Part shown: one piece after another, positions 1-8,763 of the stretch
Numbering within the stretch: position 1 is the stretch's first letter
Layout: every line of letters begins with the position of its first letter
NCBI GenBank assembly: GCA_022711435.1
Contig: JAKLFB010000011.1
Location: 1-64,000 of the forward strand
DNA length: 64,000 nt
Direction: 5' to 3'
From: Verrucomicrobiota bacterium
Lineage (GTDB): Bacteria > Verrucomicrobiota > Verrucomicrobiia > Limisphaerales > UBA1319
The notes under the pieces: model-generated
The model's database searches: none
What the model was told of the DNA's origin: nothing
The model's input: the letters and a program-made list of their open reading frames with translations, nothing else
Position numbers and translations under genes: made by a program

Positions 1-1
1 G

Positions 2-70
2 CCGAAGAAAACGGATAAAGAAGAGAACAAGAGATGTTTCGATCGAATGGCCAAGAAGATCCAGTACTAA
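2..70 (+). CDS. possible C-terminal end of an upstream gene (partial)
   Basis: An open frame enters from the left edge and stops with TAA at 68-70. Its 22 visible residues are rich in Lys, Glu and Asp and end in KKIQY. It lies just upstream of the exosortase island on the same strand, so it may be the tail of the preceding gene. Nothing identifies the family, and the other two forward frames are not excluded. Confidence 0.3.
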   Translation, partial: PKKTDKEENKRCFDRMAKKIQY

Positions 71-125
71 GAAAACCGCATTTTCAACTCGCCGCTTTCA
101 ATCCGTTTTCAGACCGCCGCTGGCA

Positions 126-312
126 GTGGTGAAAGAATTGGTGCTGGTTCCCCTCTCCCAGCCTCTCCCCGCTGGCGCGGGGCGAGGGAATCGAGAGTTG
201 AGTGGCAGGAGATCGAGCGGCGTCCACGGAGTGGCCGCCCTACCTTTCGGCTGTCGGCATTCCGATTCGTGTGATTCGCGGGCAACCACTTCGTGTCCTC
301 GGTGGTGAGGTT
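126..312 (+). repeat. mosaic intergenic repeat, family B
   Basis: A non-coding block contains a GC-rich hairpin (CTCTCCCCGC ... GCGGGGCGAG, about 160-187) followed by a conserved tract containing CGTCCACGGAGTGGCCGCCC and GATTCGTGTGATTCGCGGGC. The same order recurs at 8878-9011 and 12648-12842. It ends at GGTGAGG, which also serves as the ribosome-binding site of the next gene. Confidence 0.75.
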
Positions 313-319
313 AAATCCA

Positions 320-1567
320 ATGCGACAATTCACGTATAAACACAGCGGGAGACCGCTCATGGCGCTGTTCGCCACCACGCTGGCAGCGGCCGCCCAGGAG
401 AACGTCGATCCCATCACCGGGACACGGATCGAGCCGGCGTATCGGCCGTCCCTGGGCACATCGACGGTCTATGCGCCGCCGCCGGCGCCGACGGCCGCCC
501 CGTCCACCGTGCCTTCGGCGTTCCGATGGGGCCCCGTCGAGGCCCATCCGCACCTCGGCTATCGGTTCTCCTACGGCGACGGCATCCAGGCCCGCCAGGG
601 CCAGGAATCGACCACGGCCATCCACGCCCTGTCGCCGGGGATCAGCTTCGCGCTGGGCAAGCATTGGATGCTCGATTACACCCCCACCCTCAGCTTCTAT
701 TCCAGCGACGCCTTCGAGGACACCGTCGAGCACAGCGTCTCTCTCCGGGGAGCGGCGGCGTATCGGGACTGGACATTCGGTCTGCAGCAGAGCTACGCGT
801 TCACCTCGAGCCCGCTGGTGGAGACCGGCGCGCAGACGGACCAGGAGATGTTCGTCACGGCGCTCAGCGCCAGCACACCGCTCAACACGCGGACGACCCT
901 CGAGCTGGGCGTCGACCAGAGCATCCGGCTGCCCGAGAACTATACCGAGGCGTGGGAATGGTCGACGATGGATTGGATCAGCTACCAGTTTAACTCGAAG
1001 CTGTCGGGCGCGATCGGGATCGGGTTCGGCTACGTGGACGTCGAGCGGGGTTCGGACATGATGTATGAGCAGCTCCTGGGGCGGATCATCTGGCAGGTGG
1101 CGGGCAAGGTCGATCTGGTCGTCCACGGCGGGGTGGAAGACCGGCAAATGCACGGCTCGGGCGTGTCCGATCTCGTGAACCCGATCCTCGGCGCCACGCT
1201 CGAATACAGGCCGTTCGACGTCACCACGCTCTCGGCGGGCATGAACCGCACGGTCAGCCCGTCGTATTTCTCGGATCAGGTCACCGAAAGCACGGAGGTC
1301 CATGCGAACCTCCGTCAGCGCCTGCTCAAGAAGTTCTATCTCGATTTGGGAGGCGGATACCGGTTTGGAAATTATGTGACGACGTCCGAGTTCGCCCCGG
1401 TGACCCGCGAGGACGATTACACGTTCTTCTCGGCCCGGCTGAGCACGACCTTCCTGAAGCGGGGCACCGTGGGCGCGTTCTATTACCACAGCGAGAACAG
1501 CTCGAACGAGGGCGGCTACGCCTACTCAAGCGACCAGGTCGGCGTCGACCTCCTATACCGGTGGTGA
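320..1567 (+). CDS. outer-membrane beta-barrel protein of the exopolysaccharide/exosortase island
   Basis: The 415-residue protein has an N-terminal export signal (basic start, then LMALFATTLAAAAQE). A Pro/Ala-rich linker follows, and the rest consists of alternating aromatic/polar beta-strand segments (for example YRFSYGDG, LGGGYRFGNY). It ends in YRW, an aromatic C-terminus typical of outer-membrane barrels. The ATG at 320 was chosen over one at 293 because GGTGAGG sits 9 bases before it and the signal peptide then starts cleanly. Putative barrels of this kind commonly accompany EpsH-type exosortase and polysaccharide-export genes, which follow here. A role in polymer passage or anchoring is inferred; no catalytic motif is seen. 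Confidence 0.75.
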   Translation: MRQFTYKHSGRPLMALFATTLAAAAQENVDPITGTRIEPAYRPSLGTSTVYAPPPAPTAAPSTVPSAFRWGPVEAHPHLGYRFSYGDGIQARQGQESTTAIHALSPGISFALGKHWMLDYTPTLSFYSSDAFEDTVEHSVSLRGAAAYRDWTFGLQQSYAFTSSPLVETGAQTDQEMFVTALSASTPLNTRTTLELGVDQSIRLPENYTEAWEWSTMDWISYQFNSKLSGAIGIGFGYVDVERGSDMMYEQLLGRIIWQVAGKVDLVVHGGVEDRQMHGSGVSDLVNPILGATLEYRPFDVTTLSAGMNRTVSPSYFSDQVTESTEVHANLRQRLLKKFYLDLGGGYRFGNYVTTSEFAPVTREDDYTFFSARLSTTFLKRGTVGAFYYHSENSSNEGGYAYSSDQVGVDLLYRW

Positions 1568-1588
1568 CCGCGGGCAGCGCGGGGCAGC

Positions 1589-1608
1589 GCCGGGTCGGGT
1601 GACCCGGC
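1589..1608 (+). repeat. small GC-rich hairpin between the barrel gene and the exosortase
   Basis: GCCGGGTC, a GGGT loop and GACCCGGC form a perfect 8-bp stem. There is no T-tract, so it is more likely a REP-like hairpin or an mRNA-processing/attenuating structure than a classic terminator. Confidence 0.55.
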
Positions 1609-1694
1609 CTACATGAAAGCGAACGCGCGCGATGCAGGCCGCGTGCCCCCACGCGGCGAGATGTTGTTTCGATCGATCCATGGAGCCGAACGAC

Positions 1695-2597
1695 ATGTCT
1701 CAACCTACGCCGACGGCTGCCGGGACGGTGAATCGTCCATGGATCAACCTGGGGATCTTCGCGGGTGTTCTGACCCTGCTTTTTGCGAAGACGATGGTCG
1801 ACTTGGCGCGGCACGCGCTGTCCTCGGACCTGCATTCGCACGCGCTGCTGATCCCTCTGATAAGCGTCTATCTTGGATGGCAGAAGCGAGGCGAGGTCCG
1901 GACCGGATCGAGCCCGGGATCGCAGGCATGGGCGGCCCTGTTCGCCCTGGGCGGCCTGGCGGCGCTGGCCGCGCACTGGGTTCTCATGGCCCGCGGATGG
2001 CAGCCGCGTCCCAACGACGTCCTGTGCCTGACGGTGTTCGCCTACTTGAGCTTGCTGGCTGCGGGCGTGTTCGTCTGCCTGGGTGCTCGGGCGATGCGGA
2101 CGCTGTCGTTTCCATGGGCGTTCCTGGTGTTCATGATCCCGCTGCCGACGGCGGCCGTGGACGCGATCGAGGTGTTCTTTCAGCATGCGTCGGCGGAGGC
2201 GGCCTACCTGCTGATCGCGGCGTCAGGCACGCCGATCCTGCGCACCGGGCTCGAGTTCGACTTGCCAGGGATTTCAATCCGGGTCGGACAGGAATGCAGC
2301 GGCATCCGGTCGAGCCTGGTGCTGTTCATCACGAGCCTGCTGGCGGGCCACATGCTGCTGCGGACCCAATGGCGGCGCGCGATCCTGGCAGCGGCTGTGA
2401 TCCCGCTGGGGATCATCAGGAACGGATTCCGGATCTTCACGCTGGCGATCCTGTGCGTCCATGTGGATGTCGATATCATCAACTCGCCGCTGCATCACCG
2501 GGGCGGCCCGCTGTTCTTTGCACTGTCGCTGGTGCCGTTCCTGGCCCTGGTCGCCTTCCTGAGATACACGGAACGTCCTCGGGTGAAACCAAATTGA
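1695..2597 (+). CDS. exosortase (EpsH/XrtA superfamily transpeptidase)
   Basis: The 300-residue polytopic membrane protein has about eight hydrophobic helices. It carries the three exosortase catalytic residues in the expected order: Cys in QECSGIRSS, Arg in GIIRNGFR, and His in LHHRGG near the C-terminus. Exosortases cleave C-terminal PEP-CTERM-type sorting tails at the inner membrane and are linked to exopolysaccharide export. The start at 1695 is favoured by GGAG 9 bases upstream; ATGs at 1632 and 1680 are also in frame. Its stop overlaps the TTG start of prsK. The Prs genes around it point to the XrtA-type system, but the subfamily cannot be fixed by eye. No substrate with a sorting tail is encoded in the window. 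Confidence 0.88.
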   Translation: MSQPTPTAAGTVNRPWINLGIFAGVLTLLFAKTMVDLARHALSSDLHSHALLIPLISVYLGWQKRGEVRTGSSPGSQAWAALFALGGLAALAAHWVLMARGWQPRPNDVLCLTVFAYLSLLAAGVFVCLGARAMRTLSFPWAFLVFMIPLPTAAVDAIEVFFQHASAEAAYLLIAASGTPILRTGLEFDLPGISIRVGQECSGIRSSLVLFITSLLAGHMLLRTQWRRAILAAAVIPLGIIRNGFRIFTLAILCVHVDVDIINSPLHHRGGPLFFALSLVPFLALVAFLRYTERPRVKPN

Positions 2598-4708
2598 ACC
2601 TGTCTTCTACACTGGTCGCTGTCGCAACAGCGTACGGCGGATGCCTGGCGGTCGCGTGGGTGGTGTTCCGACGCCGCAGCATCGAGAACGCCATGTTCGC
2701 GCTGGGCATGGCGATCCTGGCGATCGAGACCGTGTGCGCCAGCATCAGCTTCGGCGCGCCCACGCCGGACCGGGCTCTGCGCTGGCAGCATTACCGGCTG
2801 GCATGCGCGGCGATGGTCCCCGGGCTGTGGCTTGCGTTCAGCCTGTGCTACTCGCGCGGGAACTACCGCGAGTTTCTGTCGCAATGGCGGCTGCCGATCG
2901 CAGCGGCGTTCGCGGTCCCGATGCTTCTCGCAGCCGGATTCGGCCAAGGTCTGCTGACCGGCGTCAGCAACCTCGAGCCGGGGACCAGCTGGTTCATCGG
3001 GCTGGCGCTGCCCGGCAAAGCGCTCCACGCGCTGATCCTGATCGGCAGCGTCCTGATCCTCATGAACCTCGAGCGGACATTCCGGACGGCAGTCGGGATC
3101 ATGCGATGGCGGATCAAGCTGTTCATGCTGGGACTGGGCGTGTTGTTCGGGGCCAGGCTTTACACGAGCAGCCAGGCGATCCTGTTCTCGGGGATGCACC
3201 CCTCCCTGGCCACCCTGCAGGCGGGCGCGCTGCTGATCGCGTGCCTGCTCATGACCGTGTCGGCGCTCCGGTCGGGGCTGGCCGAGATCGACGTCTACCC
3301 GTCGCACGCGCTGATCTACCGGTCGCTGACGATGCTGGTCGCGGGGGTCTACCTGCTGGTGGTGGGCGTGCTGGCGAAAGTGGCCAGCGCGCTGGGGGGC
3401 GACATTGGGTTCGCGCTGAAGGCGCTCTACATCCTCCTGGCCCTGGTCGGTCTGACGCTCCTGCTGCTGTCGGATCGGATCCGCCAGCGCACGCAGCTGT
3501 TCGTGAGCCGGCACCTGCGGCGGCCGCTCTACGACTATCGGAAGGTCTGGGCGGCGTTCACCGAGCGCACCACGTCGTGCGTGGAGCGGACGGAGCTGTG
3601 CCAGGCGGTCGCCGGACTGATTGCCGAGACGTTCAACGTCCTGTCCGTGACCGTCTGGCTGATGGACCCGAACCGGCAGAAGCTCGTGTTTGGGGCCTCG
3701 ACATCCCTCACCGAAGGGAAGGCAGCGGAGCTGCTCGACATCGGAGATGATTTCGCCGCGCTGACGGCCGCCCTGTGCGATCATCCGCAGCCGATCGATA
3801 TCGACCGTTCCAAGGCGCCCTGGCTCGAGACCCTCAAGCGGTGCAATCCGGACTATTTCCACAAGGGCGGCAATCGGGTCTGCATCCCGCTGGTCGCCGC
3901 GGGGCAGGTGCAGGGCCTGATCACCCTGGCCGATCGCGTCAGCGGCGTCCGGTTTCTTCTCGAGGATTACGACCTGCTGAAATGCATTGGCGACCAGGTT
4001 GCAGCGAGCCTGCTCAATCTCCAGCTTTCGCGCAAGCTACTCGAGGCCAACGAGCTCGAGACGTTCCAGGCCATGTCCGCGTTCTTCATCCACGATCTCA
4101 AGAACACGGCTTCGACGCTGTCGCTGATGCTGCAGAACCTGCCGGTGCATTTCAACAACCCGGCATTCCGCGAGGATGCCCTCCGCGGGATTGGCAAGGC
4201 GGCGGCCCACATCAACGAGCTGATCGGACGGCTCACCCTGCTCCGGCACGGGCTGCGGATCCAGTCGGTTGAGACCGATCTGAACCAGCTCGTTCAAGCC
4301 TCGCTGGTCCACCTGAATGGCGCGGCAGGGATCGAGGTGATCACCGATCTCGAACCGGTGCCCCGACTGCGGCTGGATCCGGACCAGATGGGCAAAGTGT
4401 TTGAGAACCTGCTGCTGAACGCCCGCGAAGCGGTCGGCGCAGGCGGCCAGATCCGGATCGGCACCTCCCGGGGCGACGGGTGGGCGGTCGTGACCGTCGC
4501 CGACAACGGGTGCGGCATGAGCACTCAATTTATGAGCCAGAACCTCTTCCGTCCCTTTCAGACCACCAAGAAGAAAGGCCTGGGGATCGGCATGTTTCAG
4601 AGCAAGAAGATCGTCGAAGCGCACTGCGGCAGAATCGAAGTGGAGAGCAAACAGGGTCAAGGGACCGTCTTCCGCGTCCGGCTGCCTTTGGGATCTGTCA
4701 AAATCTAA
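2594..4708 (+). CDS. prsK: PrsK-type membrane histidine kinase of the exosortase/PEP-CTERM system
   Basis: This 704-residue sensor kinase starts at a TTG that overlaps the exosortase stop (TTGA), indicating translational coupling. Residues about 1-290 are a polytopic membrane sensor and about 331-480 a GAF domain. The DHp phosphoacceptor is His500 in FIHDLKNTAST, and a HATPase domain follows with N-box LLLNAREAV, G1 DNGCGM and G2 GLGIGMF. PrsK kinases pair with the PrsR sigma-54 activators, and two PrsR-like proteins lie just downstream. A start at ATG 2693 is possible but would cut the first membrane helix. The signal sensed is unknown. Confidence 0.85.
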   Translation: MNLSSTLVAVATAYGGCLAVAWVVFRRRSIENAMFALGMAILAIETVCASISFGAPTPDRALRWQHYRLACAAMVPGLWLAFSLCYSRGNYREFLSQWRLPIAAAFAVPMLLAAGFGQGLLTGVSNLEPGTSWFIGLALPGKALHALILIGSVLILMNLERTFRTAVGIMRWRIKLFMLGLGVLFGARLYTSSQAILFSGMHPSLATLQAGALLIACLLMTVSALRSGLAEIDVYPSHALIYRSLTMLVAGVYLLVVGVLAKVASALGGDIGFALKALYILLALVGLTLLLLSDRIRQRTQLFVSRHLRRPLYDYRKVWAAFTERTTSCVERTELCQAVAGLIAETFNVLSVTVWLMDPNRQKLVFGASTSLTEGKAAELLDIGDDFAALTAALCDHPQPIDIDRSKAPWLETLKRCNPDYFHKGGNRVCIPLVAAGQVQGLITLADRVSGVRFLLEDYDLLKCIGDQVAASLLNLQLSRKLLEANELETFQAMSAFFIHDLKNTASTLSLMLQNLPVHFNNPAFREDALRGIGKAAAHINELIGRLTLLRHGLRIQSVETDLNQLVQASLVHLNGAAGIEVITDLEPVPRLRLDPDQMGKVFENLLLNAREAVGAGGQIRIGTSRGDGWAVVTVADNGCGMSTQFMSQNLFRPFQTTKKKGLGIGMFQSKKIVEAHCGRIEVESKQGQGTVFRVRLPLGSVKI

Positions 4709-4821
4709 ATGAGTCCAGTCCGCTATTCCCGATCGCCTTGCGCGAGGGATGGCCGGTGCGGGTCCGCGGCCGAGGGATCCGCGCCGAAATCCCGTGTGAA
4801 AAGCGGAACAGAGAGGAGAGC

Positions 4822-6186
4822 ATGAAACCGAAAATCCTGGTTGTGGAGGACGAAGAGGACGCCCGTCTTCAGATGAAGTGGGCGTTGGGCGAGGAGTACG
4901 ATGTCCTGTTAGCGGCCGATCGCGCCAGCGCGGTCGAGGTGTTCCGCGAGAACCGGCCGGAGATGGCCCTGCTCGATCTGGGGCTGCCGCCTTCGCCCGC
5001 CCAGCCGACCGAGGGGCTGGCGCTCATGGCCGACATGCTGAACCTGGACCGGCTCGCCAAGGTCATCGTGATCACCGGGCACAGCGACCGGGCGACCGCG
5101 CTTCGCGCCGTGGGCGAAGGCGCCCACGATTTCGTCTCCAAGCCCATCGAGATCGACGATCTCAAGCGCCGCCTTCAGCGGTGCCATTTTCTCAGCGCGC
5201 TCGAGCGGGAGTATCTGAGGATCCACCACCAGGATACGGAGGAGGATTTGGAGGGCATGCTGGGCGATTGCCGCGGCATGAGGAACGTCTTTTCGGCCGT
5301 CCGGAAGGTGTCGATGACGGATGCGCCGGTCCTGATCCTGGGCGAGAGCGGCACGGGCAAGAGGACCACGGCACTGGCCATCCACAAGCACAGCCCGCGT
5401 CAGAACCGCCCGTTTATGGAGGTCAACTGCACGGCCATCCCCAGCGACGCGCTCGAGATCGAGCTGTTCGGCCTGGAATCCACCGGTCTGCCTGGCTCGA
5501 CGCCGTCCCGGCTCGGCCAGATCGAGATGGCCAACGGCGGCACGCTCCTGCTCAAGGAGCTGAACGAGCTGTCTCCGGTCCTGCAGGTGAAGCTGCTGCG
5601 GCTGCTCCAGCGCCAGCAGATCGAACGGGTCCGCGGATCCGGATCGGTCGCAATCGACGTCCGGATCATCGCCACAGCCAGCGGGGACCTGGCAGCGGCC
5701 GCCGCCGAAGGCAGGTTCCGCCACGACCTTTTTTTTCATCTGGCTGTCGTCGTGATCCGGATCCCGCCGCTGCGCGAGCGCGGCTCGGACATCCGGATGC
5801 TCGCCCAGCATTTCCTGGAGCACTACGCCACCCAATACGGCAGGCGGAAGCTCCATTTCGACGTCGCCGCCCTCTGCGCACTCGACACCTGCCACTGGCC
5901 CGGCAACGTCCGCGAGCTCAAGAACCGGATCCGGCGCGGCGTCATCATGGCTGAGGATGACAGCATCCGCCTGGCCGACCTCGAGCTCGCCGCCGAGGAT
6001 GCCGACTCGCCAGTCAACACCTTGAAGGATGCGCGGCAGGCCGCGGAGCGCCAGGCGATCCTCCACATGCTGCGCAAGCACGCCGGCAATGTGTCATCGG
6101 CAGCGTCCGAGCTGGGCGTTAGCCGGACGACGTTCTATAATCTGATCGACAAGCTCGGCATTGACCGAGGAACCACGAAAGGATGA
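4822..6186 (+). CDS. degenerate PrsR-like response regulator lacking sigma-54 activation residues
   Basis: The 454 residues are ordered receiver (phosphoacceptor Asp52), AAA+ domain and Fis-type HTH, collinear with the intact PrsR at 7337-8731. Walker A is intact (GESGTGK, 174-180), as is the GNVREL sensor-II motif. The GAFTGA loop that contacts sigma-54 is replaced by TGLPGS at the aligned position, Walker B LFLDE has become LLLKE (Lys245 for Asp), and the DLFYRL arginine has become His (DLFFHL). By family knowledge these losses should abolish ATP hydrolysis and sigma-54 remodelling, while phosphorylation and DNA binding (SRTTFYNLIDKL) may remain. The start follows GAGAGGAGAG. The stop overlaps the next gene by 4 bp. 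A repressor, decoy or hexamer-poisoning role is inferred. Confidence 0.85.
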   Translation: MKPKILVVEDEEDARLQMKWALGEEYDVLLAADRASAVEVFRENRPEMALLDLGLPPSPAQPTEGLALMADMLNLDRLAKVIVITGHSDRATALRAVGEGAHDFVSKPIEIDDLKRRLQRCHFLSALEREYLRIHHQDTEEDLEGMLGDCRGMRNVFSAVRKVSMTDAPVLILGESGTGKRTTALAIHKHSPRQNRPFMEVNCTAIPSDALEIELFGLESTGLPGSTPSRLGQIEMANGGTLLLKELNELSPVLQVKLLRLLQRQQIERVRGSGSVAIDVRIIATASGDLAAAAAEGRFRHDLFFHLAVVVIRIPPLRERGSDIRMLAQHFLEHYATQYGRRKLHFDVAALCALDTCHWPGNVRELKNRIRRGVIMAEDDSIRLADLELAAEDADSPVNTLKDARQAAERQAILHMLRKHAGNVSSAASELGVSRTTFYNLIDKLGIDRGTTKG

Positions 6187-6914
6187 ACCCAACCATGTTC
6201 ACGCCCACTGCCGTCCGCCCGGCTCGAGCGCTCGAGACCGGCGATTCGATCTCCGCTCTCCGGCGGCCTGCCCAATCCCAACCTCAGGCGGCCAAAGCCC
6301 TCCGCCGGACGCTCCGATCCGGCATCTCGCTCGTCCTCCTGGCCGCCGCTGCGCTCCTCGCGGGGTGCCAGTCGCCGAAAACCACCTTCCTGATGGACGA
6401 TGCCCTGGGGCCGGATCGGACGATCGCGCTGCGGGAAGGGGACGTTCTCAAGGTGACCTTCCCCGGCGCCCCGAACCTGAACACCACCCAGCAGATCCGT
6501 CGCGACGGCAACATCAATTTGGCGCTCGCCGGCGATATCCGGGCCGCGGGCCGCACGCCCGCCGATCTCGAGAAGGCCATCCTCGGCGTCTACGGCGAGC
6601 AGCTCCTCTCCAAAGACGTCACCGTCACGCTCGAGTCCACAGCCTTCTCGGTCTATGTGACCGGATGCGTCCTGCGCCCGGGCAAGGTCGTTTCGGACCG
6701 TCCCATCACGGTGCTGGAGGCGATCCTCGAGGCGGGCGGGTTCGACGAAACCCGAGCCAACCTCAAGGCCGTGCGTGTCATCCGCCGGGAAGGCGAAGGC
6801 CAGAAGAACATTGTCCTGAACCTGAAACCGGTGATCGAAGGCACCGTTGCCACCCACTTCTATCTCCGGCCTTCCGATATTGTCTATGTCCCGGAACGCT
6901 TCTCGCTGTTCTAA
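6183..6914 (+). CDS. polysaccharide export lipoprotein (Wza/PES family)
   Basis: The 243-residue lipoprotein has lipobox LLAGC with the modified Cys at 62. A PES domain follows (IALREGDVLKVTFPGAP, then RRDGNINLALAGDI), and then SLBB-like segments (VTGCVLRPGKV, ITVLEAILEAGG). Such proteins form the periplasmic/outer-membrane channel for exopolysaccharide export. The gene starts in an ATGA overlap with the preceding regulator, so the two are probably translationally coupled. The stretch before the hydrophobic signal is unusually long (about 45 residues, Arg/Ala rich); the real start may lie inside it, although no later ATG or clear ribosome-binding site precedes the signal. No polymerase, flippase or glycosyltransferase gene is in the window. 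Confidence 0.87.
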   Translation: MNPTMFTPTAVRPARALETGDSISALRRPAQSQPQAAKALRRTLRSGISLVLLAAAALLAGCQSPKTTFLMDDALGPDRTIALREGDVLKVTFPGAPNLNTTQQIRRDGNINLALAGDIRAAGRTPADLEKAILGVYGEQLLSKDVTVTLESTAFSVYVTGCVLRPGKVVSDRPITVLEAILEAGGFDETRANLKAVRVIRREGEGQKNIVLNLKPVIEGTVATHFYLRPSDIVYVPERFSLF

Positions 6915-6929
6915 ACCCCGACAGAACAG

Positions 6930-6960
6930 CAATGGGGTCGCATCTAATTATTTGACATTT
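6930..6960 (+). repeat. solo copy of the RAYT element end
   Basis: GGGGTCGCATCTAAT-TATTTGACA matches the 37-bp terminal repeats of the transposase element at 25858-26977. It lies 15 bases behind the stop of the export lipoprotein and runs directly into family C repeat sequence. No transposase gene is attached. Confidence 0.75.
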
Positions 6961-7216
6961 GCGAATCCTTATGGACCGCGGACGCCTGCCTGCCGGAGCC
7001 GCCTCAGCGCAGGCTGGTCCCCCGTCCGCAGCAGCATGCAATTGGGGATGCCTCTTCGTGTCCTTCGCGAGCTTCGTGGTGAAAATAGAGCGCAGCTTGA
7101 AAGCTGCGGCTGCGCGATCAAGGGGGTGCAAGAGTTGGCCGGCAAGCGGACGCGTCGGCGACGCGTCCCTACCTGGTGGTTCAAGAACCGCAGCTTGAAA
7201 GCTGCGGCTACGGGAG
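6961..7216 (+). repeat. mosaic intergenic repeats, families C and A (fills 6915-7336)
   Basis: 6961-7080 is family C (CCGCGGACGCCTGCCTGCC, CAGGCTGGTCCCC, then CCTTCGCGAGCTTCGTGGTG). 7084-7216 is family A, with hairpin CGCAGCTTGAAAGCTGCGG twice and the dyad GACGCGTCGGCGACGCGTC. Together with the solo RAYT end they occupy most of the 422-bp gap before prsR. The remaining 120 bases hold no clear promoter; no TGGC-N8-TTGC sigma-54 site was seen. Confidence 0.8.
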
Positions 7217-7336
7217 GCGCAATGCCTGCCTCTTCGCCGTGAACATGTTCTTTAATCCGCCCAGCTCGCGGTTCTCATTGCCTGTCCTTTGGCTCCGCGG
7301 GCCGGGTCCACACCAAAGCTGCAACCTGAAGTACCA

Positions 7337-8731
7337 ATGAAACCATGCCTGCTGATCGTCGATGACGACGAAGAAATCCGCTCCCAGCTTCAGTGGGGGT
7401 TGGGGGAAGATTACGACCTGCTTCTGGCGGAGGATCGCCGGGCGGCGCTCGAGATGTTTCAGAGCCGCCGGCCTGCGGTGATGCTGCTGGATCTGGGGCT
7501 GCCGCCGAATCCGGCCTCGCCCGAGGAAGGGCTGGCGGTGATCGGCGAGGTCCTGGCCATCGACAAGCTCGCCAAGGTGATCGTGGCCACCGGGCAGGGC
7601 GAGAAGCAGAACGCCCTGCAGGCGGTCGGATCGGGGGCCTACGATTTTCTTTGTAAGCCTGTCGATCTGGAGGAGATCAAGATCATCCTGCGCCGGGCGT
7701 ACCATGTGGCCCAGCTCGAGCGCGAGTATCGCGACTTCCAGCAGCAGCTCCACAAGGATGCTTTCGAGTGCATGCTCGGCAACAGCCCGGGGATGCTCCA
7801 GGTCTTCACCACGATCCGGAAGGTGGCGGGCAACGATGCCCCGGTCCTGATCCTGGGAGACAGCGGCACGGGCAAGGAGCTGGCCGCGCTGGCCATTCAC
7901 CGCCGCAGCCTCCGCAAGGACGGCCCCTTCGTCCCGATCAACTGCAGCGCGATCCCCGAGACCCTCCTTGAAAGCGAGCTGTTCGGGCACGAGAAAGGGT
8001 CGTTCACGGGCGCCAACGCCCAGCGGAAGGGGCGGATCGAGACCGCGGTCGGCGGGACCCTGTTCCTGGATGAGATAGGGGATCTGCCCCTGTCGATCCA
8101 GGTCAAGCTCCTGCGGTTCCTTCAAGACCACACGATCGAGCGCGTGGGCGGCCGGGTTCAGATCGAGGTGGACGCCCGGGTGATCGCAGCCACGAACACC
8201 GATCTGACCAAGGCGATCCGCGAGGCCAGGTTCCGCGAGGATCTCTTCTATCGCCTGGCGGTCATCGTGATCCGGATCCCGCCTCTGCTGGATCGGGCCG
8301 GGGACATCCAATTGCTGGCCCGGGCGTTTCTGCACAGGTTCGCCAAGGAGATCGGACGCGAGCATATCGATTTCAGCCCGCAGGCACTGGCGGCGATCCA
8401 GAGCCATTCCTGGCCCGGGAACGTCCGCGAGCTCGAAAACCGCGTCAAGCGGGCCGTCATCATGGCCGACAGCGCCCGGATCCTGCCGGAGGACCTCGAG
8501 CTGGGCTCCGCGGCGACGGCGCCGCATGCGGTTCGGACCCTTCAGCAGGCGCGCGAGGCGGCGGAGCGCGAGGTGCTCCAGGCCGCCCTCGAGCGACACG
8601 GCGGCAAGATCTCGCCCGCCGCCGTCGAGCTCGACATCAGCCGCCCGACATTCTACGAGCTGATGGAGAAGCTCAACATCCAGCGGCCCCCGCGCGAGAG
8701 CAAGGCCGTTCGAATGACGAATGACGAATGA
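7337..8731 (+). CDS. prsR: PrsR-type sigma-54-dependent response regulator (intact)
   Basis: The 464 residues comprise a receiver domain (Asp52), a sigma-54 AAA+ domain with Walker A GDSGTGK (174-180), an intact GSFTGA loop (221-226), Walker B LFLDE (Asp245), DLFYRL and GNVREL, and a C-terminal Fis-type HTH (SRPTFYELMEKL). PrsR activates sigma-54 promoters of exosortase-linked genes after phosphorylation by PrsK. It aligns end to end with the degenerate copy at 4822-6186, so one arose from the other by duplication. The ATG at 7337 begins the receiver; upstream in-frame TTG codons give no family sequence. Only a weak ribosome-binding site is visible. A solo RAYT end starts 3 bases after the stop codon. 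Confidence 0.88.
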   Translation: MKPCLLIVDDDEEIRSQLQWGLGEDYDLLLAEDRRAALEMFQSRRPAVMLLDLGLPPNPASPEEGLAVIGEVLAIDKLAKVIVATGQGEKQNALQAVGSGAYDFLCKPVDLEEIKIILRRAYHVAQLEREYRDFQQQLHKDAFECMLGNSPGMLQVFTTIRKVAGNDAPVLILGDSGTGKELAALAIHRRSLRKDGPFVPINCSAIPETLLESELFGHEKGSFTGANAQRKGRIETAVGGTLFLDEIGDLPLSIQVKLLRFLQDHTIERVGGRVQIEVDARVIAATNTDLTKAIREARFREDLFYRLAVIVIRIPPLLDRAGDIQLLARAFLHRFAKEIGREHIDFSPQALAAIQSHSWPGNVRELENRVKRAVIMADSARILPEDLELGSAATAPHAVRTLQQAREAAEREVLQAALERHGGKISPAAVELDISRPTFYELMEKLNIQRPPRESKAVRMTNDE

Positions 8732-8733
8732 GC

Positions 8734-8763
8734 AATGGGGTCGCATCTAATTATTTGACATTT
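8734..8763 (+). repeat. second solo copy of the RAYT element end
   Basis: GGGGTCGCATCTAATTATTTGACA begins 3 bases after the prsR stop and continues into family C repeat with the same junction as at 6930-6960. The two solo copies therefore probably descend from one composite repeat unit. Confidence 0.75.

Noticed and set aside
1613..4708. A 1031-codon open frame spanning the exosortase gene and prsK
   Set aside because: The first 327 codons are out of frame with the exosortase, show no family sequence, and are open only because of high GC. The kinase proper begins at the TTG at 2594.
7201..7336. Sigma-54 promoter upstream of prsR
   Set aside because: TTGGCTCC near 7288 resembles a -24 element but lacks a TTGC at the -12 spacing.
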